From Sapria himalayana (taxonomy: Eukaryota > Streptophyta > Magnoliopsida > Malpighiales > Rafflesiaceae): a stretch of 64,000 nucleotides of DNA. Position 1 is the stretch's first letter, and each line of letters begins with the position of its first letter. This document shows positions 45,690 to 58,411 of this stretch, piece by piece. A program made the position numbers and the translations under genes. A model generated the notes under the pieces. The model was not told where the DNA came from. It saw nothing but the letters and a program-made list of their open reading frames with translations, and made no database searches. Where the stretch lies: assembly GCA_029783825.1 (NCBI GenBank), contig JAREIK010000803.1:1-64000 (forward strand), given 5' to 3'.

Positions 45690-47110
45690 TTTTTCTGTTT
45701 CTTGAACCTTTGTACGTGGTTGTGTTAGCCTGATTATTCTTACTTGCTAGTTTTAATTTACTTACTTAGAAGCTCATTAACTTTAATTCTTCTATCGCAC
45801 TATCTGTATTATTCGATAACTTCCACATGCTTTTTGAGACATCCTCTTGAGTCATCTTGTGACAAAATCAAATCTAGATTTTGCATTTCTTTTTGCCTTT
45901 CCATAATGGGCCAGCTTTTAGACTCGATTCCCTCCTCCGAGAGGAGGTCATCTTCCGCACCATTGAAATTTATTATTTCATTTTCAAGATTAAATTCTAC
46001 TGTCTTTTTTGCTTTACCCTTCCCCCCAGACCTTTCCATTTCCTTGGCCCCCTCTTTTAACCATTTCTTTATTCCTATTAACTTTCTCCTTCCTTCTACA
46101 CTATCTTCATCTTCCTCCCTACCCCCCAAATCTTCTTTCCTGCTGCCCACATCCCCTACTACCTCCCTTTCCCCCAATACTTCCTCCCCTCTTCCCCACT
46201 CTCTACTGCCAGCTTCTCCTATTGCCTCTCTTCCTCCTAGAACATCCTCCCCTCTTTCCAGCCCTTCCTTCCTGCCCTTATTTTCTTCCTAGCCCCAACT
46301 ATTTGCTTCCTCCATCCTCTTACTGCCAGAGCCTTTCAGCCCCTCCCCCAACTTTCTTATCTCTTCTATTCTAGTTTTCCTATTCTTTATTTTTTGCCCA
46401 TTTTTCCCCCTCTCCCTCAAATATGTTCTGCCTATTTCTCTTGCCCCCCCTACAATACAATTCTAAACTGAATAACCATGTTTTTTATCGTTTAAATAAT
46501 AATGGGGAAGATTTTCAGCACATACCTCCTGCCAATGTCCACCTGATTGTCCACTGCCTACCAACACTCTCTTCGGAATAGGGGCAGAAACATCCACCTC
46601 CACACACATCGTTGCCATGCTTGGCCTTGTCATGTAAGCCATGGCTTCATCCATTATCTAGGGCTTACCTAACATGGCTAGCAATATGAAATAGAAAGGA
46701 TTTACAGAATAAATGAAATAGTAGGAAAGGGAGAGAAAACCAAACAAGGGCATGTGTTGATTCTTCCTTAGGATTTAATTTGGGTGTCCATTTGAACATC
46801 CTCATTGGGTATCACATGATATTCCACTGCCCACACAACCATAAACGGAGTAAATCCTCTTCCTCATTAGCTCGTATCATAATATGTTTCGCGTCATACC
46901 AAGCTATCCTTACAGACTCTCGAAGCTTCAAGGCTTCAAAAAAAACATAAATATCTTAAAAATCAGGGCCCCCATGCGACAATTTTCTGATAAGTGTGAG
47001 ATTGAATGGGGCCGTGAGCTTCTCAATATCCTCCTTCGAGAAACTAATTGTTGGCGCCTATTCCTTGAAGCAAAACACCGGATTAAGCATGTAGTTCTCT
47101 TTAATAACTA
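45690..47110 (-). pseudogene. LINE A2 ORF1: DUF4283 and zinc knuckle protein (broken)
   Basis: Seen on the minus strand: WNIMWYPMRMFKWTPKLNP and LVWFSLPFL (46,830-46,740), the DUF4283 core; MTRPSMATMCVEVDVSAPIP and HWQEVCAENLPHYY (46,640-46,510); a knuckle remnant with two cysteines replaced (YYLNDKKHGYSV, then C after a stop). A charged C-terminal region (46,177-45,809) contains EKxE-rich runs and ends ...LSQDDSRGCLKKHVEVIE. The plus-strand Pro/Ser/Leu-rich frames over 45,744-46,374 are shadows of this charged stretch. Confidence 0.85.
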
Positions 47111-47250
47111 AAGCAATACTTTTTTTATTAGTTATCTTAGCAAGATTTTTTCAAAGTTAAGCTTGAGAGCTTCAACAATGGAGTTTCTCTCTCTGCAAAA
47201 CCAACTTTCTCTCTTTCTAATTGAGAGAGAAGCAATGTCAGAATACTAGC

Positions 47251-50200
47251 ATCTTATTATTTTCTTATTTTTCTTATTATTCTTATTCTTTTTTTTCTTG
47301 TTATTCTTTTTATTTTTCTTATTCTTATTAATCTTGTTATTCATCTTATTCATCTTATTATTTTTATTCTTCTTATTCTTCTTATTTTTATTTTTCTTCC
47401 TATTTGTCTTTTTATTATTATTCATCTTATTCTAATTATTCTTCTTATTCTTCTTATTCTTCTTATTCTTTTTATTCTTCTTATTATTCTTATTCTTCTC
47501 ATTCTTCTTTTTCTACTCAATCTTCTTATTCTTTTATTCTTCTTATTCTTTTTATTCTTTTTATTCATTTGGTTTTTCTTATTCTTCTTAAACTTTTTAT
47601 TCTTCTTATTTTCTTATTCGTCTTATTCTTCTTATTCTTCTTATTTTTTTTTCTTCTTATTCGTCTTTTTATTAGTATTTTTTTATTCTTCTTATTATAC
47701 TTATTCTTCTTATTCTTCTTATTTTTCTTATTATTCTAATTCTTTTTATTCTTTTTATTATTTTTATTCTTCTTATTTTTCTTATTATTCTTATTCCTCT
47801 TATTCTTTTTATCCTTCATAATCTTCTCATTCTTCTCATTCTTCTTATACTTCTCATTCTATTTATCCATCTCATTATTCTTATTCTTTTTATTGTTTTT
47901 TACTTTATATTATTCTTATTCTTCTTAATCAATTTATTATTCTTATTCTTCTTATTCTTCTTATTATTCTTATTATTCTTATTCTTCTTATTCTTCTTAT
48001 CCTTATTATTCTTCTTATTCTTATTAATCTTCTCATTCTTCTTATACTTTTTATTCTTCTTATTCTATTATTTCTTCTTATTCTTCTTATTCTTCTTATT
48101 TTTCTTATTCTTCTTATTTTTCATAATAATTGTATTATTCTTATTATTCTTTTTCATCTTATTTTTCTTTATTCTTCTTTCGTCTTATTCTTCTTATTAT
48201 TCTTATTCTTCTTTTTTCTTATTCTTTTTATTCTTCTTATTGTTCTTATTCTTATTAATCATATTTTTCTTATTATTATAATTATTATTATTATTCTTAT
48301 AAATCTTATTATTCTTCTTATTATTATTCTTCTTCATATTATTCTTATTCTTCTTATTATTCTTATTCTACTTATTCTTATTATTCTTCTTATTCTTTTT
48401 ATTCATTTTATTCTTTTTATTCTTCTTATTCTTCTTATGCTTCATATTGTTCTTATATATTTTATTCTTCTTATATGTCTTATTCTTCTTATTCTTTTAA
48501 TTCTTCTAATTCATCTAATTCATCTAATTCTTCTAATACTTTTAATTCTTGTTATTCATCTTATTCTTCTTATTCTTTTTATTCTTCATATTTTTCATTT
48601 TCTACTTATTTTTCTTATTTTTTAGTATTCTTCTTATTCTTATTATTCTTCTTATTCTTCTTATTCTTCTTATTCTTCTTATTTTCTTATTCTTCTTATT
48701 CTTCTTTTTGTTCTTATTCTTTATATTCTTCTTATATTTCTTATTCTTCTTATTCTTCTTATATTTCTTATTCTTCTTATTCTTCTTATTCTTATTTTTC
48801 TTATTTTTCTTCTTATTCTTCTTATTCTTCTTATTCTTTTTATTCTTCTTATTCTTCTTATTCTTGTTATTCTTGTTATTCTTCTTATTCTTGTTATTCT
48901 TTTTATTCTTCTTATTCATCTTAACTTATTCCTCATATTCTTCTTATTCTTCTTATTCTTCTTATTCTTTTTATTCTTCATAATATGTTTATTCTTCTTA
49001 ATCTTCTTATTCTTCATATTCTTCTTATTCTACTTATTCTTCATATTCTTCATATTCTTCTTATTCTTCTTATTCTTCTTATTCTTCTTATTCTTCTTAT
49101 CCTTCTTATTCTTCTTATTCTTCTTATTCTTCTTATTCTTTTTATTCTTCTTATTCTCTTATTCTTCTTATTCTCTTATTCTTCTAATTCTCTTATTCTT
49201 CTTATTTTTCTTATTAATCTGATTCTTCTTATTCTTTTAATACTTATTATTATTATTATTCTTTTTAATCTACTTATTCTTTTCATTCTTCTTATTCTTC
49301 TTATTCTTCTTTTTCTTTTTATTCTTCTTATTCTTCCTTATTCTTCCTTATTCTTCTTATTCTTCTTATTTTTTTTATTCTTATTATTCTTCTTATTCTT
49401 CTTATTCTGTTTATTCTTTTTATTCTTCTTAATCTTTTTATTCTTCTTATTCTTTTTATTCTTCTTATTCTTCTTATTATTCTTATTTTTCTTATTCTTC
49501 TTATTCTTCAAAATCTTTTAAATCTTCTTAATTTTCATTTTTATCTTCTTCTTTCTTCTTATTCTGTTTATTCTTCTTATTCTTCTTAATCTTTTTATTC
49601 TTCTTATTCTTTTTATTCTTCTTATTCTTCTTATTATTCTTATTTTTCTTATTCTTCTTATTATTCTTATTTTTCTTATTCTTCTTATTCTTCTTATTCG
49701 TCATAATCTTTTAAATCTTCTTAATATTTTTTTTATCTTCTTCTTCTTTCTTTTTATTATTTTTATTCTTTTTAATCTAATTATTCTTCTTATTCTTCTT
49801 ATTATTCTTATTTTTCTTATTCTTCAAAATCTTTTAAATCTTCTTAATTTTCTTTTTTATCTTCTTCTTTCTTCTTATTCTGTTTATTCTTCTTATTCTT
49901 CTTAATCTTTTTATTCTTCTTATTCTTTTTATTCTACTTATTCTTTTTATTATTCTTATTTTTCTTATTCTTCTTATTTTTCTTATTTTTCTTATTTTTC
50001 TTATTCTTCTTATTCTTCTTATTCTTCATAATCTCATAAATCTTCTTAATCTTTTTTTTATCTTCTTCTTCTTTCTTCTTATTCTTTTTATTCATTTTAA
50101 TTTTATTATTCTTCTTATTCTTCTTCTTTTTCTTATTCTTTTTAATCTTCTTATTGTTCTTATTCTTCTTAATATTATTTTTCTTCTTATTTTTCTTATT

Positions 50201-50847
50201 TTTATTATTCTTACTAATCTTCTTATACTTCATATTCTTCTTATTTTTCATATTCTTCTTATTTTTCATATTCTTCTTATTTTTCATATTCTTCTTATTT
50301 TTCATATTCTTTTTATTCTTTTAATTCCTCTTATTCTTCTTATTCTTCTTACTCATATTAACTTCGTATTCTTCTTAATCTTCTTATTCTTCTTTTTTAT
50401 ATTATTCTTCTTTTTCATCATATTATTCTTATTCTTCTTTTTATTCTTATTCTTATTATTCTTTTTCTTCCTATTCTTCTTATTCGTCTTTTTCTTTTTA
50501 TTCTTCTTATCTTCTTATTCTACTTATTCTTCTTATTTAACTTATTCTTCTTATTCTTCTTATTCTTCTTATGCTTCATATTCTTCTTATATTTATTTTT
50601 CTTTTATTTTTTTATTTTTCTTATTTTTCTTATTCTTCTTATTCTTTTAATTCTTTTAATTCTTTTAATTCTTCTCGTTCTTGTTATTCTTTTTATTAGT
50701 CTGGTTCTTATTATTCTTTTTATTCTTCATATTCTTCTTATTTTTCTTCTTTTTTCGTATTCTTCTTATTCTTCATATTCTTCTTATATTTCTTATTCTT
50801 TCTATTCTTCTTATTCTTTTTATTCTTCTTATTCTTCTTTTTTTTTC
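47251..50847 (-). repeat. Microsatellite array 5; 3' tail of LINE A3
   Basis: About 3.6 kb of TTCTTATTC family. 49,380-50,120 contains a higher-order repeat of roughly 300 bp or less: the phrase CTTATTCTGTTTATTC occurs at about 49,403, 49,558 and 49,873, and CTTCAAAATCTTTTAAATCT-type segments follow at 49,505 and 49,820. This shows duplication of blocks, not only slippage of the 9-mer. Right edge: T-run and the A3 3' box at 50,850. Left edge: the A2 5' end. Confidence 0.95.
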
Positions 50848-51524
50848 AAGTTTGTTTTTTATTAAATATTACCCTCTCTTACAGCGGAGGAATATCATTG
50901 TTACAAACTAATACTACCTTTAACCCTCTTGCACCCTACATACTTTTTAATCTACAAATAAAAAGACAGAAATTCTATCACTTATACAAATAACTATAAA
51001 TTTCTTGTAGCAATTGGAATTTTTATTCTCTTGGATCCCCTCCCATATCTTAAATTAGGCTGGCCTTGGGCTCTATTTTTTAACTTCCTTGGTTTGATCC
51101 CTTTCCTTTTATCCTTTATACAAGCCTCCCTATGTAATTTAACCGACCCTCCGAGCAACGGCCCATTATCAGCCCATTCCCGAATCATGCCTAGCTGTGC
51201 ATGAGCCCTTCCCTTCCGCGAGCTTTATCTTATTTCCAATACTCCGCTCACCTGCAAGACCAAGAGGTCTTCCTGCAAAGAACCCTTCCCACACCCATTA
51301 TAGGCCCATTGCTCACCCCCTTGCCGACACATTAAAACTGACTCCTAATATAAAAGACTCACACCCCGACAGCCTCCAGACCCATAACACAGACTTCCCG
51401 TTATACGGACTCATTACCATAAAATAAACACACACACATAACTTCGCATTTCGACAAACAAACAAACAAAATTTAAACAAGACCTCCACAGCTCATCTCT
51501 ATTTAGGACTCTCCCCCCTTTGAC

Positions 51525-51905
51525 AGGTTGTAGATCTTCCTCCAAGGTACCACTAACCTGCATATAGTAAACAACAACGAGCCACAAACATATACAACCT
51601 GAACAAATCCATCTTGCTTCATTTTAGTCCCCCCTCAGTACTGGGGTGACTCATGTTTTCAATACCCTTGTTTGTAATCTACCTAAGAGCTGCAAAACCA
51701 TATCAACACACACAAATTATCAAACAAATAACAAGCAAAACATTGCAGCATCTTTCCCTCCAGGGTACAACTAATCTGTATCTAGCAAATAACATCAGAC
51801 CACAAGAAAATACACTTCATGCCTGATTCATTCTAGTCCCCCCCAGGGCCGGGATGGCTTATGTATCCAAGGCCTTTGCCTGTGGTCTATTCGAGTACTG
51901 CAAAC
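51525..51905 (-). repeat. Tandem duplication of about 235 bp in LINE A3 3' UTR
   Basis: 51,530-51,700 and 51,768-51,905 share AGGTACCACTAACCTGCATA / GGGTACAACTAATCTGTATC, CATTTTAGTCCCCCCTCAGT / CATTCTAGTCCCCCCCAGGG, and TTTGTAATCTACCTAAGAGC / CTGTGGTCTATTCGAGTACT. The copies are clearly diverged, so the duplication predates many mutations. Confidence 0.75.
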
Positions 51906-52059
51906 ACAAGTAAAAATGCAACAATATTCACAAACAGGAATTATTTAAATGAGAATAAACAACTTAAATTTACAAGCCTTGAGGCCCCGATCTCTTAAGT
52001 TAAATAGTCTTAATCTTTAAATTTTTTAATTATACTATTTTCTATAATTATATTAATCC

Positions 52060-54720
52060 TTTAAACCCTATCAGGGATTTCATACCCTTCAAACTCACGA
52101 TCCCCCTTTCTCATACCTTCATCCACTAATTTATCTGCCAGCACATTTGCTTCCCTAAATATATGCATTATTCCTCCTTTTAATTCAATTATCAATTTTT
52201 TTAATAATGTTAATCTCTTCCTCATCTCTCCATAACTTTATTTTTCTTAGAACCATATCCACTAGCAAGCTTGAGTCTACTTGAATTTGAATATTTCTAA
52301 CATCATTTTTTTCCAGAACTATAGGATAGCTCTTCAACCCGCAATCTTTTGACGTATTTTTTCTACTAGGTAGGATAGCTCTTCTTCCTTAACCCTACCC
52401 TCATAAATTGAATAGCCCCAGTACATTAAAGCACCTATTTTTTTGTGTGAATTCCGTGATGCTTTTAACCTTCTACATTACTTTCTCGGGTGTTTTCCTT
52501 GCTAAGATAAATTGACATTTTTTATTGATTAATTTCTACTCTGATTCCACTTCCAGCATTTGTAAGAGCCTCATCATATATCTCATTGAGGAACTGCTAG
52601 CATTTGTAAAGATAATGACATCATCCACATATGCCAAGCAGCATACCCTTGGTGTGTGCCTTGGCTACTTGAAAGTAAATATATTTCCTTCTTCCATTTC
52701 ATTTTTTAGATTTACAATGAATAATTCTAAGTATATATTAAATAAGGAGGGAGAGAAGGGATCTCCTTGCTTGAGCCCTCTCACTGGTTTAAAATCTCTG
52801 CCCGCCTGCCCGTTAATTAGAATCCAGACCCATGCATTGGAAATACATTTGTACATTAGGTCTATCCAGAATTCCGAAAACCCTAGTTTTTTCATTACAT
52901 TGCATAAAATATCTCATTCTACCCTATCAAAAGCTTTTGATAAGTCTAGTTTTAGGATTACATTATATCCTCTAGATTTAGCTCCTATCTCTCTCATCAT
53001 TTATGAGGCCATATTTATATTCTCCATCATTAACCTATTTTTAACAAACCTAGTTTGTTTAATAGATATGATAGAAGGAAGAATCTTACTTAGCTTATTT
53101 TGAAGCATTTTCACTAAAATCTTGTAAATTGTGTTGCATAGGCTAATTGGTATGAAGTCTTCTCTTTTCTATGGATTTGCTATTTTTGGAATCAATACAA
53201 TATAAGAATTGTCCCATGACTTTGTAATTTCTACGCCACCAAAGATCCAGACAATTGTAGCGACTAGTTGTTTTTTAATAGTCGACCAGGCTCGTTGGAA
53301 GAAAGCATTATTCCACCCATCCGGACCTGACGTGATATCTTTTCAGCATTAAACAGACCCTCTTTTACCTCTTCTTCGCCAGGGATCTCCTCGAGAGCTT
53401 TGTTTTCCTCTTATTTGACATTTTTTTAATCTTTTGGTTTAATGTGACCTGTCTACTGATGTTTGCCCCACATAGGTAAGTTATAAAGAATTCATCTAGT
53501 TCAATCTTTATTTCCTCATCGTTTTCTACCCACCCTCCTTCTGCAGGTTACAAGCCTTTTATTTTTTGCTTTGAAATTCTAACTTTTGCCATAACATTGA
53601 AATATTTCGTGTTTTTATACACTTCTTTCAGCCATTTAATCTTGGTCCTTTGTTTCCAACAATCTTCTTCTATGTGCTTTTCTAGCCTAAAATCTGCTTC
53701 TGCTTTGCTTACTTCTATTCTTGTAACCTCATCTTGACTTTCTTCATATCTCATTTCTAAGGACAAAACTTTCTATTCAGCTTCTTGGATTTTTTGCTTA
53801 ATATTTTTAAAAATGTCTTTATTCCATTTGTCGAGCACCATTCTTAGCTCATGCAATTTTTTTGCCAGTATTTGTAAAGGGTTACCCTTTACTGGCTTTT
53901 CCCATGATTCTTTGACTATCCAGTCAAAGTTTTTGTGGAAGCCCAACATATTTTGGAATTTAAAACCCCTATGTCTTGCTAGTCCTTTTTGAAATGACAA
54001 TAGGAGCGAACTATGGTTTGAACAAATTTTATTTAAATGTTTTACCTTTATTCCACCTAGCTTGTCCATCCCTTTAAGATTAAATAAAACTCTATCGAGC
54101 CTGGACCAAATAGCTCCCCTTCTCCTCTAGTTGTTACACCATGTAAACTTTGACCTTAAGAAATCTGCCTCCATCAGGTTTGTAGTGGCTAAGGCCTCAT
54201 TAAATTGTGTTAATGCTATTGGTTCTGGTGTCTACCTCCTCTTTTTTCTTTTGGGTTTCTAACTACATTAAAATCTCCTCCGACAATCCAAGGCTCATTT
54301 TTACCAGCTAAGTCCTTCATCTCATGCCATAAGGTCTTCCTCTATTCATTCGAGTTACTCGCATAAACAACTAAAATAATTAGGTCTAGCTGAACACTTA
54401 ATTTAAAGGTCACCATTTGATTAGATTTTGAGATAATTTCAATATCCATTAAATTATTCTACAGTATCCATAACTTACTATTATAATTCGAATAGACCTT
54501 ATCTAGGCCAATCATGTTTTAATATTTTTCTATTTTATCACTATTTATCTTGGGTTCAGCTAAGCAGACAAGTTTAATATCAGTGGGTCTTAATTAAATT
54601 TTTAATCATATTTATCGTTGGAGTGTTCGCTACTCCTCTTGTATTCCAATACAGGCTATTTATCATTTTTAATTAATCTCACTTGCGATCTAGTTGTGCT
54701 TTTAGATTCATAATTAATAT
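52060..54720 (-). pseudogene. LINE A3 ORF2: endonuclease, RT and RNase H with internal deletion
   Basis: Start near 54,715 (MNLKAQL). Endonuclease: NSLYWNTRGVANTP (54,660), then weak GDFN-like and CSNHSSLLLS at about 54,010 (Asp of the usual SDH is Asn here). The linker at 54,069-53,548 contains RTKIKWLKEVYKNTKYFNVMA. RT: GLKQGDPFSPSLFNIYLE (about 52,780) and CLAYVDD (about 52,630). After YEGRVKEEELSYLVEKIRQK (52,430-52,360) the reading jumps to RNase H (IQVDSSLLVDM, then IMHIFREANVLADKLVDEGM), so zf-RVT and connection regions are deleted. Many stops. Confidence 0.88.
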
Positions 54721-55332
54721 TTAAATACTTCTTTCTATTTCTTGATTGTCTACCTAAACTTGGTGGAGCTTGTTCTATTTCTTTTATTAAAGTTATTTTT
54801 TTCACGACCAGCTTCTAGATTCAGAACCCTCCTGGGATAGAGGGTCACCCTCTGGCCAATCATAGGCCTTTATATTACTTCCTTGATCTATGACCTTATT
54901 TTCCCATGACCTTCTTCTAGCTTTCACTTCACTACCATCTATCCTTTCCTCTATTTCGGGCCCCCTTTCTAGCCTTTCTAGCCACCTTTTGATATCCTCC
55001 CTTTTGTACCAATTAGGGCAGCTTCCTCCCTCTCCCTACCCCCTTCCATACATACCCTCTCAACTTGATTTTCTCCACCCCTCCTCACTTTCTCTTGCTC
55101 AATGCCCTTGTTACCTCTCCCACACTCCCCCCCTCCCCCACTCCTCTTCCAGCTCTTCTATCCTTTCTACCTCTTTCTCCCCTCTAAACTCATTCCTTTT
55201 GTCTACCTCATCTCTTATGTCTTCCACCCCTTCTATCCCTCCTTCACAATTACCCCTTTTCATGCATAATTTCCCTATTTTTTTCTTATCCATCTCATAG
55301 AACCCTTCCTTCTTGCCCCTTCCCAAAGTATA
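54721..55332 (-). pseudogene. LINE A3 ORF1: charged C-terminal part only
   Basis: The minus-strand reading at 55,326-55,111 is rich in Glu, Lys, Arg and Gly (EGGIEGVEDIRDEVDKRNEF), as in the C-terminal part of A2 ORF1. DUF4283 and the knuckle are missing because the copy is cut at 55,332. The Ser/Pro/Leu-rich plus-strand frame at 54,890-55,300 is its shadow. Confidence 0.7.
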
Positions 55333-57865
55333 ATATATTACTTAATAATAAATTTTTTAATGTTTTGCTTTTTTTTATAACTTTGTATTTTTGTTATTAT
55401 AAATAAATTATTTAAATTAATTTATCTACGCATAATTTATTTTGTAAGTTATAATTCTATAATAATAAACTAATAAATAATTAAAATAATTATTTAAAAT
55501 CATAATCAATACAAATAAAATTTAGATTTATTATTTATTATTCAGGATATACTGGTTTAATGGTTTAAGTATTTAGGTGTTTTTGGGTTTAGGAGTTTAG
55601 TGATTTAAGTGTTTAGACCTTTAGTGATTTATAGTTATTATCTAAAGAAATAAAAAACAAAATATTTAATTTTTTGAATTTTTTTAATTTTTGAAGGTTG
55701 TAACCTTTAAAAATATAATAATTTTAAATTTTTTTAAATGTGAATATAATATTTAGTTATAATAATCTCAATAATTATATATAATGTAAACTAAATATAA
55801 ATAATTTTATTAATAGATATTATAATAATAATAATCAATAAATAAATTAATAAACTAGTATTAATAAGAATAATATAAATTAAAATATAATTGTAGAATC
55901 TAAAATGATTCAAAATCAAAATAAGATATATTACTAAATAATAATTTTTTATTTTAAAAATTTTGCCTAATTTTATAAGCATATATAATTTTTTGATGAA
56001 AAATAATTTATTTAAATTATATCTGTCTCACTAATACTTTATTTTGTACTTAATATTTCTATAAAAATAAATTGATAAATAAATAAAATGAATATTTAAA
56101 ATTATAAAGATTACTAATAAAAAAAGATATATGATGTATTATTTAGGGTATACTTATTTAATGGTTTAAGTTTTTTGTGGTTTTCTGGTTAAAGAGTTTA
56201 TTGATTTATATGTTTGAACATTTAGGTGTTTATAGATTTTATTTAATCAATGAAATAATAAAAAAATTATTTTTATGAATTTTCATGATTTTAAAAGGTT
56301 ATAACCTTTGAAAATATAATAATTTTTTAATAGTTCTAAAATATGAATACAATACTTAGTTATAATAATCTTAATAATTATATTTGATGTATATTCAACA
56401 TAAAAAATTTTATTAATATATATTATTTTGATGATCAAAAAATAAATTAATAAATTATTATTAATAAGATAGATATTAATTAAAATATATTTGCAGAACC
56501 CAAAATATTTCAATATCAAAGTAAATTATATTACTAAATAAAATTTTAAATTTTTGAAATTTTTTTATTTTTATAAGCTTATATTTTTTTCATAAAAAAT
56601 AATTTATTTAAATTATATATGTCTCACTCATTATTTATTTTGTAATTAATATTTCAATAAAAATAAACTAAAAAATAATTAAAATGAATATTTAAAATTA
56701 TAATGAATACAAATAAAAATTAGATTTATTATTTATTATTTAGGTTATATAGGTTTAATGGTATAAGTATTTAGAGGGTTTTGGGGTTTAGGAGTCTAGA
56801 GATTTAAATGTTTAGGGATTTAGTGGTTTATAAGTTTTATTTAAATAATAAAATAATAAAAAATTATTTTTGTTATTTTTTTTCATTTTTGAAGGTTATA
56901 ACCTTTGAAATTATAATAATTTTTAAATTTTTTTCAAATGTAAATATAATATTTAGTTATAATAATCTTAATAATTATAAGACATTTAAATACATTATAA
57001 GTAATTTTATTGTTAGATATTATAAAATTGATCAAATAAAAAATTAATAAACTATTCTTAATAAGATTGATAGCAATTAAAATATAATTGCAAAACCTAT
57101 ACATAATATAATGATTCAAAATCAATGTAAAATATATTAATAAGTAATAATTTTTTGTTTTAAAATTTTTACTTCTTTTTATATGCTTATATTTTTTTTT
57201 GATTAAAAATAAATTATTAAAATTATAGTTGTCTTGCTCATTATTTATTTTGTAATTAATATTTCTATAAAAAATAAACTAATAAATAATTAAAATGAAT
57301 ATTTAAAATTATAATGAATACAAATTAAAATGAGATTTATGATTTATTATTTGTGGTATATCGGTTTAATAGTTTGATTATTTAGGAGTTTTATCATTTA
57401 GGAGTTTATCAATTTATGTTTTTAGGAATTTAGTGGTTTATAGGTTTTATTTATATAATAATAAAAAAAATTTTTAGATTTTTTCTAATTTTCAAAGGTT
57501 ATAACCTTTAAAAATAAAATAATTTTTAAAATTTTTTGAAATGTGAATACTATGTATAATTATATTAATCTTACTAATTATATATCATATAAATTCAATA
57601 TAAACAATTTTAATGATAGATAATATAATAATGATCAAAAATTAAATTAATAAACTATTATTAATAATATAAATATTAATTAAAATATATATTCACATAA
57701 CACAAAATGATTCAAAATCAAATCAAAATATATTACTAAATAATAATATTTAATTTTTAAATTTGTCCTTCTTTTTATGAGCTTATATTTTTTTGATTAA
57801 AAATAAATTATTTAAATAATATTTGTCTTACTATAAATTTATTTTGTAATTAATTTTTCTATTAT
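55333..57865 (+). repeat. AT-rich satellite, monomers of about 600 bp, plus-oriented block
   Basis: Four monomers, each with a near-palindrome AAAGGTTATAACCTTT (about 55,693, 56,294, 56,891 and 57,494; spacing 601, 597, 603) and, about 140 bp earlier, a patch of GGTTTAATGGTTTAAGTATT, then TTTAGGAGTTTAGTGATTTA type. Other shared landmarks: GATTTATTATTTATTATT, TATTACTAAATAAT, TTGATTAAAAATAAATTATT. The monomers are diverged. No coding content; short open frames inside are AT-rich noise. Confidence 0.9.
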
Positions 57866-58411
57866 GTAAATTTTAAAAATTATTTTATTTTTAATGGTTA
57901 TAACCTTTGAAAATCAGATAAAACCAATTTTTTTTTATTATATAAATACAAACTATAAACCACTAAAGCCATAAAAACTTAAATTGCTAAACTCCTAAAT
58001 GACAAAACCCCTAAATTAACAATCCATTAAACCGGTATACCATATATAATAAATCATAAATCTCATTTTAATTTGTATTCATAATAATTTTAAATATTCA
58101 TTTTAATTATTTATTAGTTTATTTTTTATATAAATATTAATTGCAAAATAAATAAAGAGTGAGACAAATATAATTTTAATAATTTATTTTTAATCAAAAA
58201 ATAAATATAACCTTATAAAAAGAAGTAAAAATTTAAAAACAAAAAATTATCATTTAGTAATATATTTACTTTGATTTTGTAACATTATATGTTTTGCATT
58301 TATATTTTAATTGCTATCAATCTTATTAATAATAGTTTATTAATTTATTTTTTGATCATTATTATATTATCTATCAATAAAATTACTTATATTGAATTTA
58401 AATGTCTTATA
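57866..58411 (-). repeat. Same satellite, inverted, first part after the strand switch
   Basis: From about 57,866 the landmarks appear as reverse complements: GGTTATAACCTTTGAAAATC (57,896), then AAACCACTAAAGCC, CTAAACTCCTAAATGACAAA, CCATTAAACCGGTATACC, and later TTATTTTTAATCAAAAAATA. The switch point lies between 57,850 and 57,890, where the plus-oriented AATTAATTTTTCTATTA landmark stops. Confidence 0.85.

Larger units (their letters stand above)
43141..47250 (-). mobile_element. LINE copy A2, complete 5' end but lacking the 3' end
   Basis: From 47,250 downward: a 5' leader, ORF1 (DUF4283, zinc knuckle), and ORF2 (endonuclease, RT with YADD, start of the cysteine/histidine zf-RVT region). 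It then breaks off at about 43,141 against CACTA remnant F; the RNase H domain, 3' UTR and tail are gone. The 5' end joins array 5 directly, as A1 joins array 1. This is the best-preserved coding region in the window. Confidence 0.92.
50848..55332 (-). mobile_element. LINE copy A3 with 3' end and tail; internally deleted and 5'-truncated
   Basis: From 55,332 downward: ORF1 C-terminal part, endonuclease, RT with YVDD, RNase H, 3' UTR of about 1.2 kb, and the 3' box (50,865-50,915, minus strand GATATTCCTCCGCTGTAAGA), then array 5. The 5' end breaks at 55,332 against the AT-rich satellite. The region between the RT thumb and RNase H is missing (about 52,340), so this is not a full-length master copy. 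Confidence 0.9.

Noticed and set aside
45744..46374. Ser/Pro/Leu-rich plus-strand open frames of 182 and 121 residues
   Set aside because: Antisense shadow of the charged C-terminal region of LINE A2 ORF1, which has the recognisable DUF4283 domain upstream.
52525..53103. 192-residue plus-strand open frame
   Set aside because: Antisense to the reverse transcriptase of LINE A3 (GLKQGDPFSPSLF and YVDD read on the minus strand).
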